A stretch of DNA of 64,000 bases from Paenibacillus sp. JQZ6Y-1 (GTDB lineage Bacteria; Bacillota; Bacilli; Paenibacillales; Paenibacillaceae), in the NCBI RefSeq assembly GCF_040719145.1, contig NZ_JBFDUZ010000001.1, positions 1,054,001 through 1,118,000 of the forward strand. Direction: 5' to 3'. Below the pieces are notes generated by a model. The model searched no databases. It was not told the origin of the DNA and worked only from the letters and a program-made list of their open reading frames with translations. The position numbers were made by a program, and so were the translations under genes. Positions 19,264 to 27,262 of the stretch are shown one piece after another. Every line of letters begins with the position of its first letter. The first letter of the stretch is position 1.

Positions 19264-19307
19264 TGACGCCTGACGTGCTGCGAAACAATGCAGTGCGTCA
19301 GGCGTCA
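19264..19307 (+). promoter_or_regulatory. Strong intercistronic hairpin without U tract
   Basis: Twelve perfectly paired bases (TGACGCCTGACG with CGTCAGGCGTCA) extend inward by six more pairs, two of them G-T, leaving an 8-nt loop. AAACATC follows instead of a T run, and the ribosome binding site of the marR gene begins about 11 nt later. It may be a processing or attenuation element between azoR and marR. Confidence 0.6.
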
Positions 19308-19331
19308 AACATCATGAGGGAGGGACCTATT

Positions 19332-19808
19332 ATGAAACAGGCAAATCGTACAACCGCTCCTGCCAACGATGTGGAGAAAGAATCGCTGCATCTGTGGACT
19401 GTTTTATCGCGTGCCTATCAGTCAGTGGTATCACTGATTAATGCCGATATACAGAGTTATGGTCTAAATCCGACGGAATTGGGCGTGCTCGACTTCCTGT
19501 ACCACAGTGAAGATCCGCAGCCGCTGCAAAAGATCGGACAAAAGGTACTCATTTCCAGTGGTAACATCACTTATGTGGTAGACAAGCTGGAGAAAAAGAA
19601 TCTGCTTGCCCGTCGTTCATGCGACAATGACCGCCGTGTTATTTTTGCCGAGTTAACGGAGCAGGGGAATTCATTCTTTGAAGGCATCTTTGACCAACAC
19701 AAGCAGGCAATCGTGGAAGCGATGGCAGGCTTGTCACAGGAAGAGAAGCTGGTTGTCATCCCGCTGCTCAAGCAATTGGGCTTTGCAGCTGCGGACAAAA
19801 CAGTCTAA
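19332..19808 (+). CDS. MarR-family transcriptional regulator
   Basis: A 158-aa winged-helix protein: helix LGLDFLY-like segment ELGVLDFLYHSEDPQPLQKIGQKV, recognition helix SSGNITYVVDKLEKKNLLARR, and wing CDNDRRVIFAELT. The start is the ATG at 19332, preceded by AGGGAGGG at 8 nt. The frame is open upstream to 19233, but that part contains the strong hairpin and no ribosome binding site. The protein probably regulates the preceding azoreductase and itself, sensing electrophiles or quinones. A Cys in the wing (RRSCDND) could be a sensing thiol. The gene ends in a clear terminator. Confidence 0.88.
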   Translation: MKQANRTTAPANDVEKESLHLWTVLSRAYQSVVSLINADIQSYGLNPTELGVLDFLYHSEDPQPLQKIGQKVLISSGNITYVVDKLEKKNLLARRSCDNDRRVIFAELTEQGNSFFEGIFDQHKQAIVEAMAGLSQEEKLVVIPLLKQLGFAAADKTV

Positions 19809-19838
19809 CCGATAGCATTTATCGGTTGGGCTTTTTTT
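19807..19838 (+). terminator. Terminator after marR
   Basis: AACCGATA pairs with TATCGGTT, followed by GGGC and seven T residues. The stem begins within the stop codon. Confidence 0.8.
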
Positions 19839-19900
19839 CTGTTCATTTGACTTGCATTTTATTGTATACATAATCCCTATCTATTTTAGATGAATAGTGA

Positions 19901-19930
19901 TTGACCAGCTCGAAACAGAGCGAGTATAGT
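19901..19930 (+). promoter_or_regulatory. Candidate promoter of the peptide-binding protein gene
   Basis: TTGACC (19901-19906), an 18-nt spacer and TATAGT (19925-19930), about 200 nt before the start codon. Confidence 0.45.
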
Positions 19931-20130
19931 AAGGAAAAGTCATATTTTGTCGTCATTATAAATGGTTTAGCATTTGTACTATATATCATTTAGAAAATAG
20001 AGAGAAAGAGAGATTGAAAAGCGGGTGGGGTTAGAGGTAGTATGCTTGATTCGGATTAAGATCAATCATGCGCTCATTCTGATGTCATCCAGTAAGGAAG
20101 TACAGATAGATAGGTATGGGAGTGAAGGAC

Positions 20131-21687
20131 ATGCAAACGTCCAAATGGTTTAGCAGCAGTATGATGGTGTTGATCCTTGTCATTGTACTGGCAGGCTGTA
20201 GCGGCAGCCAATCGGGGTATGACAGTTCCGCACAGAGCAACAGCGGTGACATTGGCAATATACTGACGATTGGTACAGCGACAGATATAGAAAGCTTTGA
20301 TCCTCACAATAACAACAATACTGCCAGTGAAGCAGTGCTAGTGAATATGTATGACTACTTGCTCAAAAACGATAACAATCAAAAGAAAGTGCCGGTACTT
20401 GCTACTTCTTGGAAACAAACGGATGATAACACTTGGCGCTTTCAACTGCGCGAGGGCGTAACATTTCATAACGGTGATCCATTTACGGCAGCTGATGTCA
20501 AATACACGCTTGAACGTGTCGCCAAAGACAGCTCGCTCAAGCAAAATTCCTATTTTAACAATATTACTGAGGTCAAAGTTGTGGATGATCATACCGTGGA
20601 TATTGTGACGGATGGTCCTGATCCACTGTTGTTAAATCGTTTGAGCAAAATGGGTGCTGGCATTCTGCCATCTCATTATATTGAAGAACATGGTATGGAG
20701 CAATTTTTGAAGCAGCCAGTCGGTACAGGTCCTTACAAATTCAAGCAATGGATTAAGGATGACCGTGTAGAACTGGTGCGCAATGATGATTATTTCGGTG
20801 ATACACCCAAATGGGATGAAGTGGTATTCCGCACCATTCCAGCATCCTCCACTCGTGTATCCCAATTGCTGGCAGGTAGTATTGATATTGCTTCCAGCAT
20901 TCCAGCAGCTGATGTGAAGCGTATTCAGCAGGCAAAAGGAAAGTCTATCGTGAAAACACCGATTCAGCGCGTATTGCAGCTAATTTTGCGTATGAGTGAT
21001 GGTAGTGTGACCGCCGACTCAAACGTACGTGAAGCGATCGATCTTGCCATAGATAAGCAAAGTCTAGTGGACAGCATTGCTGGGGGCGCAGGTGTGGTGA
21101 CCCGTACGTCGGTTACACCCGGCAACTTTGGCGCTGATTCATCGCTGTACAAGCAAACGCTGTATAATCCAGCGAAGGCAAAGCAGCTATTGCAGGAAGC
21201 AGGTTATAGCAGGGGCGGACCGCAGATTACGATGAGTGCATCGTCGCAATATAAGGAATATGCCGAAGTTGTGGCGGGAATGCTAGATCAAGTAGGCTTT
21301 CAAACAACATTGGATGTGCTAGAACCAGGTGCATTCAGCGAACGATATAGCTCCAAATCGTTTAAGGAAGCATATATGATCGGCATTGGCAATTCGTTAT
21401 TCGACGCTTCCAATAACTACATCCGCTATCTAAAATCGGAAGCAGAAGGGGAAACGGATTATAACAATCCCAAGGTGGAGCAATTGCTGCAAGCAGCGGC
21501 TGTTAATATGGATTCAGCATCACGTGAAAAGCAGTATCAGGACGTGCAACAGATTCTGGCGCAGGATCGCCCAGCAGTATATTTGTTCCAGATGGAAGGT
21601 GTATATGGTATGGACAATCGTGTCACATTTGCACCGCGCAGTGATGAAATGTTTTATGCAGATGAAATAACGCCTGTAAATAGATAA
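20131..21687 (+). CDS. Peptide/nickel-type ABC transporter substrate-binding lipoprotein
   Basis: A 518-aa extracytoplasmic solute-binding protein of family 5 (OppA/DppA type). The signal peptide ends in the lipobox LAGC, so it is anchored to the outer face of the membrane. The domain marks are WRFQLREGVTFHNGDPFTAADVKYTLER, a G-T-G-P-Y-K-F motif near 190, VREAIDLAIDKQSLV and the late DNRVTFAP end. GGGAG lies 8 nt before the ATG at 20131; the in-frame ATG at 20116 has only a weak site. No permease or ATPase gene follows, so it is an orphan that must work with distant components or act as a sensor. A hairpin with U tract lies about 340 nt downstream. Confidence 0.92.
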   Translation: MQTSKWFSSSMMVLILVIVLAGCSGSQSGYDSSAQSNSGDIGNILTIGTATDIESFDPHNNNNTASEAVLVNMYDYLLKNDNNQKKVPVLATSWKQTDDNTWRFQLREGVTFHNGDPFTAADVKYTLERVAKDSSLKQNSYFNNITEVKVVDDHTVDIVTDGPDPLLLNRLSKMGAGILPSHYIEEHGMEQFLKQPVGTGPYKFKQWIKDDRVELVRNDDYFGDTPKWDEVVFRTIPASSTRVSQLLAGSIDIASSIPAADVKRIQQAKGKSIVKTPIQRVLQLILRMSDGSVTADSNVREAIDLAIDKQSLVDSIAGGAGVVTRTSVTPGNFGADSSLYKQTLYNPAKAKQLLQEAGYSRGGPQITMSASSQYKEYAEVVAGMLDQVGFQTTLDVLEPGAFSERYSSKSFKEAYMIGIGNSLFDASNNYIRYLKSEAEGETDYNNPKVEQLLQAAAVNMDSASREKQYQDVQQILAQDRPAVYLFQMEGVYGMDNRVTFAPRSDEMFYADEITPVNR

Positions 21688-22026
21688 TGAACGAGCAGGG
21701 CAGGGATGATCACCTTCTGGAGCAGTCCTTGCCTACCTTCGTCAAAAAATTCCTTCTATATAATAATACACAATACATACAGCCGAACGAGAGCCGTTCC
21801 ATCTTCAATGATCTGTATATCGTAAACTGTTCTTCTGCGAAGGAACATATCATACGACTCATTCAGTAAGCAGTAATCGTTCAAGCATAAAGTAGTAAAC
21901 GTTCAAGCCCTGTGGTAACGCGTTTTATGAACTTCAACTCAAAAAGGAACAAAGCTTTTTGGGAATTTAACCTTGAATGTTTGCCTTAGAAGGTTTATAG
22001 TAGGGCGACACGGAAACAGAAAATGC

Positions 22027-22064
22027 GCCCGACAATAGCTGTGTCTATGTGGTCGGGCTTTTTT
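22027..22064 (+). terminator. Rho-independent terminator
   Basis: GCCCGAC pairs with GTCGGGC across an 18-nt loop, followed by six T residues. The nearest upstream gene ends 340 nt away, so it could also end a short untranslated RNA. Confidence 0.7.
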
Positions 22065-22284
22065 ATGGCTTTGTGTACGAAACACCTGTCGCCTACTGCA
22101 TATTTATGTGGTATAAGCTAAGACTGATACGGTTTGTATGTTGGGTTTTACAAGCCTTTCGTCATTTCATCTGGCATCCTGATGATAAATCAACAAAATT
22201 TGAGTTTTCCGACAGCATTTGGGGTATAAAACTTGCTTAATATTCTAATGTGTGGGAAAATTTCACTAACAGAACCAAACGTTG

Positions 22285-22318
22285 ACTGCATGCAGTTGAC
22301 AACGATCGAACTTATAAT
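22285..22318 (+). promoter_or_regulatory. Palindrome and -10 element upstream of the cobalamin-sensor operon
   Basis: ACTGCATGCAGT (22285-22296) is a perfect 12-bp palindrome flanked by GTTGAC on both sides. A perfect TATAAT lies at 22313-22318. A TTGACA in between is only 11 nt from the -10, too near to act as its -35, so activation by a bound regulator is possible. Confidence 0.45.
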
Positions 22319-22400
22319 CATACTGCCGGTGATCACATAGCCGGGGAAGATATATCCACTTTTCTTCGGTTGAAAAGTCGGATTGGAGGGAATTTACTTC

Positions 22401-22706
22401 GTGTATATCGTGCAGTCCATTGTTCAGGTGCCGGACAACAAAACGGAAGATGTCGTTCAGATTTACCGTGACCGGAGCAGAATAGTGGATCAGCAGCCGG
22501 GATTTGTATCTTTTCAACTTCTTCAGAGTGAAATCACATCGGGTGAACTTATTGTACAAATGACCTGGCAAAGTAAAGACCATTATCTTGCTTGGGTGAA
22601 AAGTGCCGACTTTCAGCGCATTCATACGCTGGAACGTCAATACCCGGATCGGGAGTTAACAGATATTAAGCCTACTGTGAAACGTTATCTGGTGCGTGCG
22701 GAGTAG
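22401..22706 (+). CDS. ABM-domain (antibiotic biosynthesis monooxygenase-like) small protein
   Basis: A 101-aa protein with the dimeric ferredoxin-like ABM fold: IVQSIVQVPDNK, QQPGFVSFQLLQSE, ELIVQMTWQSKDHYLAWVKS, and a late RYLV strand. The family includes heme-degrading IsdG/HmoB proteins, quinol monooxygenases and many of unknown role. GTG start at 22401 with GGAGGG 10 nt upstream; the in-frame TTG at 22383 contains that site and is not used. It is the first gene of a three-gene operon, 28 nt before the cobalamin-binding protein. The Trp of the TW-Q-S-K-D-H motif is the usual conserved one. Whether it binds heme or takes part in signalling is not shown. Confidence 0.75.
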   Translation: MYIVQSIVQVPDNKTEDVVQIYRDRSRIVDQQPGFVSFQLLQSEITSGELIVQMTWQSKDHYLAWVKSADFQRIHTLERQYPDRELTDIKPTVKRYLVRAE

Positions 22707-22734
22707 TTCCCGTTAGAACGGGAGGTGTCCGCTG

Positions 22735-23814
22735 ATGGCTTTACAGGAAAAGGGAACAGCAGGCGAACAATTAATTATACAGGCGGACCGACTGGCAGAG
22801 CAGGTAACGATGATGCAATACCTGAAACAGCCGGATTTGTATCAACGTTTTGGAGCCAAGGGTAGAGACAGAACGAAACAGGATTCTTTGTACAGCCTCA
22901 GTTATCTGGCGGAAAGTGTACTTATGAGAAGCCCTGCGCTGTTCATGCACTATATCTCTTGGCTCAAATTGCTTTTAAGCGGTTATCGAGTCACTCGTGA
23001 GGACCTAGTCGTCAATCTGATGGCGATTCGTCGGGTGCTGCAAGATCATTTCGATCATAGCGACAAGCAGCATGTGCTTCAATATCTGGATATGGGGATT
23101 GATCACGTAGCCGCCGAGCAGCCCGAGGTCTCTTATATATCGGAGCTTGCGCCGTTTGGCAATGAGGCAGCGCTCTATCTGGAGCGGCTCATCGCCACAG
23201 ATCGCAAGCTAGCGTATGAAGGTATTGTTCAACTGCTTGAACATGATGTGCCGATCAAGCAAATTTATATGCATATTTTTCAAGCTGCACAGTATGAAGT
23301 GGGACGCTTATGGCAGCTTGGCCGTATCAATGTGGCGCAGGAGCATTATTGCACCGCCGCAACCCAGAGTATCATGTCCCGACTGTACCCGTACTGGCTG
23401 GCTGCTCATCAAAAGGGCAGTACACGCCGCCTTGTCTCTGCTTGTGTCGGCAACGAACAGCATGAGATGGGAATTCGGATGTTAACCGATTTTTTTGAAA
23501 TGGAAGGCTGGGATACGTACTATCTGGGTGCGAATGTGCCCGATCACAGTTTGCTTCAATCCATTGTAAGTTATCGAGCCGATCTGATCGCTATTTCGGC
23601 AACTATGACATTCCATGTGCATCTGGTACAGGAATTGATCGCCAATATTCGCAGTAATGAGCATACAGCCGGCATCAAGATTATTGTCGGCGGACTGCCA
23701 TTTAATATAGATCGTCAGCTGTGGAAGCTAGTTGGAGCTGACGGTTACGCACCGGATGCGGATCAAGCGATTCAACTGGCTGATACTCTGGTACCTGCTG
23801 CGCGGCAGCAATAG
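22735..23814 (+). CDS. Cobalamin-binding, probable light-sensing protein (CarH-like sensor module without DNA-binding domain)
   Basis: A 359-aa soluble protein. Residues 1-135 are a helical domain I cannot name. Residues 140-220 match the four-helix B12-binding_2 bundle and hold W193 followed by nine residues and E203-H204, exactly the Wx9EH motif that places adenosylcobalamin's adenosyl group in CarH light sensors. Residues 230-350 are the Rossmann B12-binding domain, with E241-Q-H243-E-M-G246 as ExHxxG (His243 the expected lower ligand), ISATMT and the VGGLPF loop. It lacks the MerR DNA-binding head of CarH. AGGTGT precedes the ATG. The next gene, 31 nt on, encodes a soluble hybrid histidine kinase with no sensor domain, so this protein may supply the light or B12 signal in trans (inference). 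Confidence 0.85.
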   Translation: MALQEKGTAGEQLIIQADRLAEQVTMMQYLKQPDLYQRFGAKGRDRTKQDSLYSLSYLAESVLMRSPALFMHYISWLKLLLSGYRVTREDLVVNLMAIRRVLQDHFDHSDKQHVLQYLDMGIDHVAAEQPEVSYISELAPFGNEAALYLERLIATDRKLAYEGIVQLLEHDVPIKQIYMHIFQAAQYEVGRLWQLGRINVAQEHYCTAATQSIMSRLYPYWLAAHQKGSTRRLVSACVGNEQHEMGIRMLTDFFEMEGWDTYYLGANVPDHSLLQSIVSYRADLIAISATMTFHVHLVQELIANIRSNEHTAGIKIIVGGLPFNIDRQLWKLVGADGYAPDADQAIQLADTLVPAARQQ

Positions 23815-23845
23815 CCGGCGTTCAGCAGAATATGGGGAAGGGAAG

Positions 23846-25588
23846 ATGAAGGCAATGATGAATGCAGAGCATGAGATCATGGTTTTGCGCAAAACAATTG
23901 AAGATCTTTCCCACCAAATTATCCAGAGTAAGCACCAGGAAGAACAAGCGCTGTCCGAATTCTCAGCTATGAACAATGAATTGGTGAATTTGCAGCGTTT
24001 GCTTGCCAAAAGTAACGCCGAGCTGGAAGCTGCAACTGAGGAAGCGTTGCAGGCGAATCAAGCTCGTGCTCGCTTTCTAGCCATCATGACACATGAGATT
24101 CGTACACCGATGAATGGTGTGATCGGGATGGCTGAGATTTTGCTAGCTTCTGATTTGACCGAGGAACAGAAGCGCTCCGTGATGTTAATTCAGGAATCTG
24201 CGGAGCTGCTACTGAACATGATTAACAATATGCTGGATTTGTCTAAGATGGAGGCAGGCAAAATGCAGTTGCAGGAAGGCATTATCAATATGCGCCTGTT
24301 GCTGGATCATATTATCCGTCTGATTGAACCGAAAGCCAATGAGAATGAAAATACAATCTCTGCATTTATTGATTATCGTGTGGAAAGCGATCTGATCGGG
24401 GATGGCGGACGAATCCGCCAGATTTTATTGAACCTAATCAATAACGCTAATAAATTCACACGCAATGGCAAAATCGAGATCAGTATTCAACTCAAGGAAA
24501 ACCGTGCAAATCTACAGGTTCTGCACATTGAGGTTTCAGATACGGGGATCGGTATTGCACCGGACCAGCAGAAAAACCTGTTCCAGCCTTATGCACAGGC
24601 GGACCATCCACAACAACATAATGTGGAGGGAACAGGACTTGGTCTGTCGATCTGCAAATCGTTGGTGGAACTAATGGAAGGAACGATTGATTTGAAAAGC
24701 GATACAGGAAAAGGATCTACCTTCTGGTTTGATATTCCACTGAAGAAAAGTCCAAAAGTGGGCGCAAAACCGGCATCTGTCGGTGCTGGAGATGGATTGC
24801 AGGAGTATTCATCAGCACAGAACGCTTCATCCGTATCTGCAATTAAAGCAACGGATCAGCATATTCTGATCGTTGAAGATAATCCGATCAACAGTCAAGT
24901 GATTCAGCTGCAATTGAAAAAGATGGGCATGCGCAATATCCATATGGCTGTTAACGGTCAGGAGGCGCTAGAGGTGTTTCAGCAGCAGGAGTATGCGATG
25001 GTGCTGATGGATAACCGGATGCCAGTGATGGACGGATTCCAAGCCACTCGCAAAATTCGGGAAATGGAGCGAATGAGAGTTCGGCATCCGGTGCCGATTA
25101 TTGCGCTGACTGCCAATACTAGTCCCGAAGATCGTCAACGCTGTCTGGAAGTAGGCATGGACGATATTTTGACCAAACCTGTGAATCTGGAAAGTCTGAC
25201 TAAGATTCTGCATAAATGGCTACCGGCTATCGGTATGACCGAAATGGTGCTGGATATGAAAGTGATTCAGGAGATCATCGAGCTGAATGATGATGGAGAT
25301 CCTGAGGTACTGCGTACACTGGTGGAAATGTACCAAACCGAAACACCAGCCAAACTGGATCGATTGCATCAATTAAGCATGGAGCAAAATGCACAGGCAT
25401 TGGCGGAAGCCGCTCATGAATTGAAATCGGGCAGTCTGAGTATTGGAGTTAATCACTTTTCCCAGTTGCTTGCAGAGATTGAACGCAAAGCACGTACAGG
25501 TGATTTGAACGGTGTACCAGCTATTATAGAATCATTGTTTCCAGCGTATGAACGCGCGCGCTTGGAACTGGAACAGCTGGTTATCTAA
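23846..25588 (+). CDS. Cytoplasmic hybrid histidine kinase (HisKA-HATPase-REC-Hpt)
   Basis: A 580-aa protein with no membrane segment. Residues 1-75 form a coiled coil. HisKA has phosphorylated His83 in MTHEIRTPMNGVIGMAE. HATPase has the N box NLINNANKF (197-205), DTGIG (232) and GTGLGLSI (262). The receiver domain (340-460) has the acidic pair in VEDN, phospho-Asp389 in LMDNRMPVMDG and Lys444. The C-terminal Hpt domain has His524 in AAHELKSGS. The start is the ATG at 23846, after a GGGGAAGGG site; upstream in-frame codons overlap the cobalamin-protein gene. It carries a full internal phosphorelay but neither a sensor domain nor an adjacent output regulator. Its sensor is probably the co-transcribed cobalamin protein; the output is encoded elsewhere. 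Confidence 0.9.
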   Translation: MKAMMNAEHEIMVLRKTIEDLSHQIIQSKHQEEQALSEFSAMNNELVNLQRLLAKSNAELEAATEEALQANQARARFLAIMTHEIRTPMNGVIGMAEILLASDLTEEQKRSVMLIQESAELLLNMINNMLDLSKMEAGKMQLQEGIINMRLLLDHIIRLIEPKANENENTISAFIDYRVESDLIGDGGRIRQILLNLINNANKFTRNGKIEISIQLKENRANLQVLHIEVSDTGIGIAPDQQKNLFQPYAQADHPQQHNVEGTGLGLSICKSLVELMEGTIDLKSDTGKGSTFWFDIPLKKSPKVGAKPASVGAGDGLQEYSSAQNASSVSAIKATDQHILIVEDNPINSQVIQLQLKKMGMRNIHMAVNGQEALEVFQQQEYAMVLMDNRMPVMDGFQATRKIREMERMRVRHPVPIIALTANTSPEDRQRCLEVGMDDILTKPVNLESLTKILHKWLPAIGMTEMVLDMKVIQEIIELNDDGDPEVLRTLVEMYQTETPAKLDRLHQLSMEQNAQALAEAAHELKSGSLSIGVNHFSQLLAEIERKARTGDLNGVPAIIESLFPAYERARLELEQLVI

Positions 25589-25628
25589 AGTCATTTGATG
25601 ATGGAGTATAGATATAAATATAAAACGT

Positions 25629-25664
25629 AAACCTGTATGCAGGAACATTGCATGCAGGTTTTTT
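25629..25664 (+). terminator. Terminator of the cobalamin-sensor/kinase operon
   Basis: AAACCTGTATGCA pairs with TGCATGCAGGTTT (one T-G pair), followed by a T run, 40 nt after the kinase stop. Confidence 0.85.
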
Positions 25665-25828
25665 GTTTGCGTATCGGTAAGTGACTTGCTTCATTAGAAT
25701 AGCTGGGCATACAGAAACGAATCTCATCTTTGCTTGATGATCGTATCGCTTCAGATTGGGTAATGGATACCATACAAATTTGAAGAGCAGCATCATACCA
25801 AATGGCTGCTGAAAGGGTGGATTAGCAG

Positions 25829-26584
25829 ATGTGTGCTTCATTTGATACAGCAAGAGAATCGGAAAATCAATACCATCAGCAGTTTTACAAAGACAACAAG
25901 CTGTTCGAAGACGGCAGCTGGATGTCTCGTCCCACTCCATTGGTCATGGAATTGCTGGAAAAGCTACAGCAATATACACCAGCACCGCATGTGCTGGATC
26001 TTGCCTGCGGAGTAGGTCGTCATGCCATTCCCGTTGCTCAAAAGCTGGAACAAGGCGGTAAAGTAACGGCTGTTGATTTGCTAGAGGATGCGATTCAGCA
26101 GCTGAATCAATATGCGGATGAATATGGAGTCAGCGATCGAATTGAAGGTGTTGTGAACGATGTGGAGCATTACCCAATTGAGCGAGAGCAGTTTGATTAT
26201 ATGATCGCTACTGGTTGTCTGGAGCATCTATCATCGGAGCAAGCATTTCGGGATACGCTGCGTCATATGCAGGAGGGCACGCGGATCGGTGGAATTCATT
26301 TTATTTCCATGACATCGTCTGTGCAGCAAATTGATCAGCAAAGCGGAGCAGCAGAGGAAGGCAATATCGAACTGAATCTCAGCACCGAGCAACTGCTTGA
26401 CGTGCTGGAAGAGGCTTATGCTGATTGGAATATTATCGCGCGCAAAGCGGTAGCTCAAGCGATTGAAGAGAACAAGGACGACAAAGAGATTGAACTACAA
26501 GGCAACTGGGTTACGTTTGCAGCCAGTAAAGAGCCGTTGCAAAATAAACCAGAATTGTTGCGACAAACGACGCAAACAGAGTAA
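25829..26584 (+). CDS. Class I SAM-dependent methyltransferase
   Basis: A 251-aa protein with the SAM-binding motif I VLDLACGVGRHAIPVA (residues 55-70), acidic motif II AVDLLEDAI, and IATGCLEHL at the motif IV position. The layout resembles TehB-like or ubiquinone/arsenite-type small-molecule methyltransferases. The N-terminal Q-F-Y-K-D-N-K-L-F-E-D-G-S-W segment is typical of the TehB-like group. AAAGGGTGG lies 8 nt before the ATG. It is followed, 37 nt later, by an acetyltransferase gene and may be co-transcribed with it. Substrate unknown. Confidence 0.82.
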   Translation: MCASFDTARESENQYHQQFYKDNKLFEDGSWMSRPTPLVMELLEKLQQYTPAPHVLDLACGVGRHAIPVAQKLEQGGKVTAVDLLEDAIQQLNQYADEYGVSDRIEGVVNDVEHYPIEREQFDYMIATGCLEHLSSEQAFRDTLRHMQEGTRIGGIHFISMTSSVQQIDQQSGAAEEGNIELNLSTEQLLDVLEEAYADWNIIARKAVAQAIEENKDDKEIELQGNWVTFAASKEPLQNKPELLRQTTQTE

Positions 26585-26621
26585 ACTATTAGAGTATGGC
26601 TGATAAACGGGAGGAACGGTT

Positions 26622-27065
26622 GTGCTTGAATTAGTGAATATTGACATGGAAGATCAAGAGTTGCGCGAACTGTTGTCCTATGCAGTGTTTCCAGATGATG
26701 AAGTGCTGGATAACGTATTCGAGCAATATCGCAGCAATCCGCAGCAACGATTGTACAAATATATCGAAGAAGGCGAAGCCATCGGTATTATCGGCTGCGC
26801 AGCCGATCAGGATATGCCCGACGCGCTGCGAATCCGCCATATGGCGATTGCTCCAGAAGAACGCGGTCTAGGATATGGACGCGGCATCGTGCTGCTATTA
26901 TTGGAAAAAGAAAAGCCTGCTATGCTGATGGCTGAAACGGATGCGGAAGGCGTGGAATTTTACCGCAATATCGGCTTTTCTGTTGTAAGCACTGAGCTGG
27001 ATGAAGAGACAGCGGATTCGTTTGTTTGTATTTTCCATGCAGATGAGGAAGACGAAGAAGCGTAA
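26622..27065 (+). CDS. GNAT-family N-acetyltransferase
   Basis: A 147-aa acetyl-CoA-dependent acetyltransferase. It shows IGIIGCAA (beta-4 region), IRHMAIAPEERGLGYGRGIV with the R-G-x-G-x-G/A acetyl-CoA loop, and AETDAEGVEFYRNIGF with the typical C-terminal Tyr-Gly/Asn-F motif. The C-terminus is very acidic (EEDEEA). GTG start with GGGAGG 7 nt upstream. It follows the methyltransferase gene closely on the same strand. Substrate unknown; the family acts on amino groups of small molecules or proteins. Confidence 0.85.
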   Translation: MLELVNIDMEDQELRELLSYAVFPDDEVLDNVFEQYRSNPQQRLYKYIEEGEAIGIIGCAADQDMPDALRIRHMAIAPEERGLGYGRGIVLLLLEKEKPAMLMAETDAEGVEFYRNIGFSVVSTELDEETADSFVCIFHADEEDEEA

Positions 27066-27227
27066 GGATGCTGAATTTGCTGCTTTAAAGAAGAGCATGC
27101 AGGCGCGTTGTGCGCTTATATGCTGTATCGTTGCATGTAGGTATAGCGTGATACGCTATATGCGATGTGCTGCATTAGCTTTGCAAAAATGGTGGCATGA
27201 ACAGTATCACCAGCAGTAAAAGAGTAG

Positions 27228-27262
27228 AAAAGACCGTCATGCTTCGGTATGGCGGTCTTTTT
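27228..27262. terminator. Bidirectional terminator overlapping the MFS stop
   Basis: AAAAGACCGTCAT pairs with ATGGCGGTCTTTT around a CTTCGG-type loop. It lies at the end of the GNAT region and includes the last codons of the converging MFS gene. Confidence 0.8.

Larger units (their letters stand above)
21688..22400. other. 713-nt region without a supported gene
   Basis: It holds the terminator at 22027-22064 and the upstream region of the cobalamin-sensor operon. Short frames at 21687-21869 and 22049-22240 lack ribosome binding sites and protein-like composition. Confidence 0.5.

Noticed and set aside
21687-21869. 60-codon frame overlapping the stop of the peptide-binding protein
   Set aside because: No ribosome binding site of its own and composition unlike a protein; not annotated.
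22299-22318. TTGACA-TATAAT promoter upstream of the cobalamin-sensor operon
   Set aside because: The spacer is only 11 nt, too short for sigma-A; kept only as a -10 with a possible activator site.
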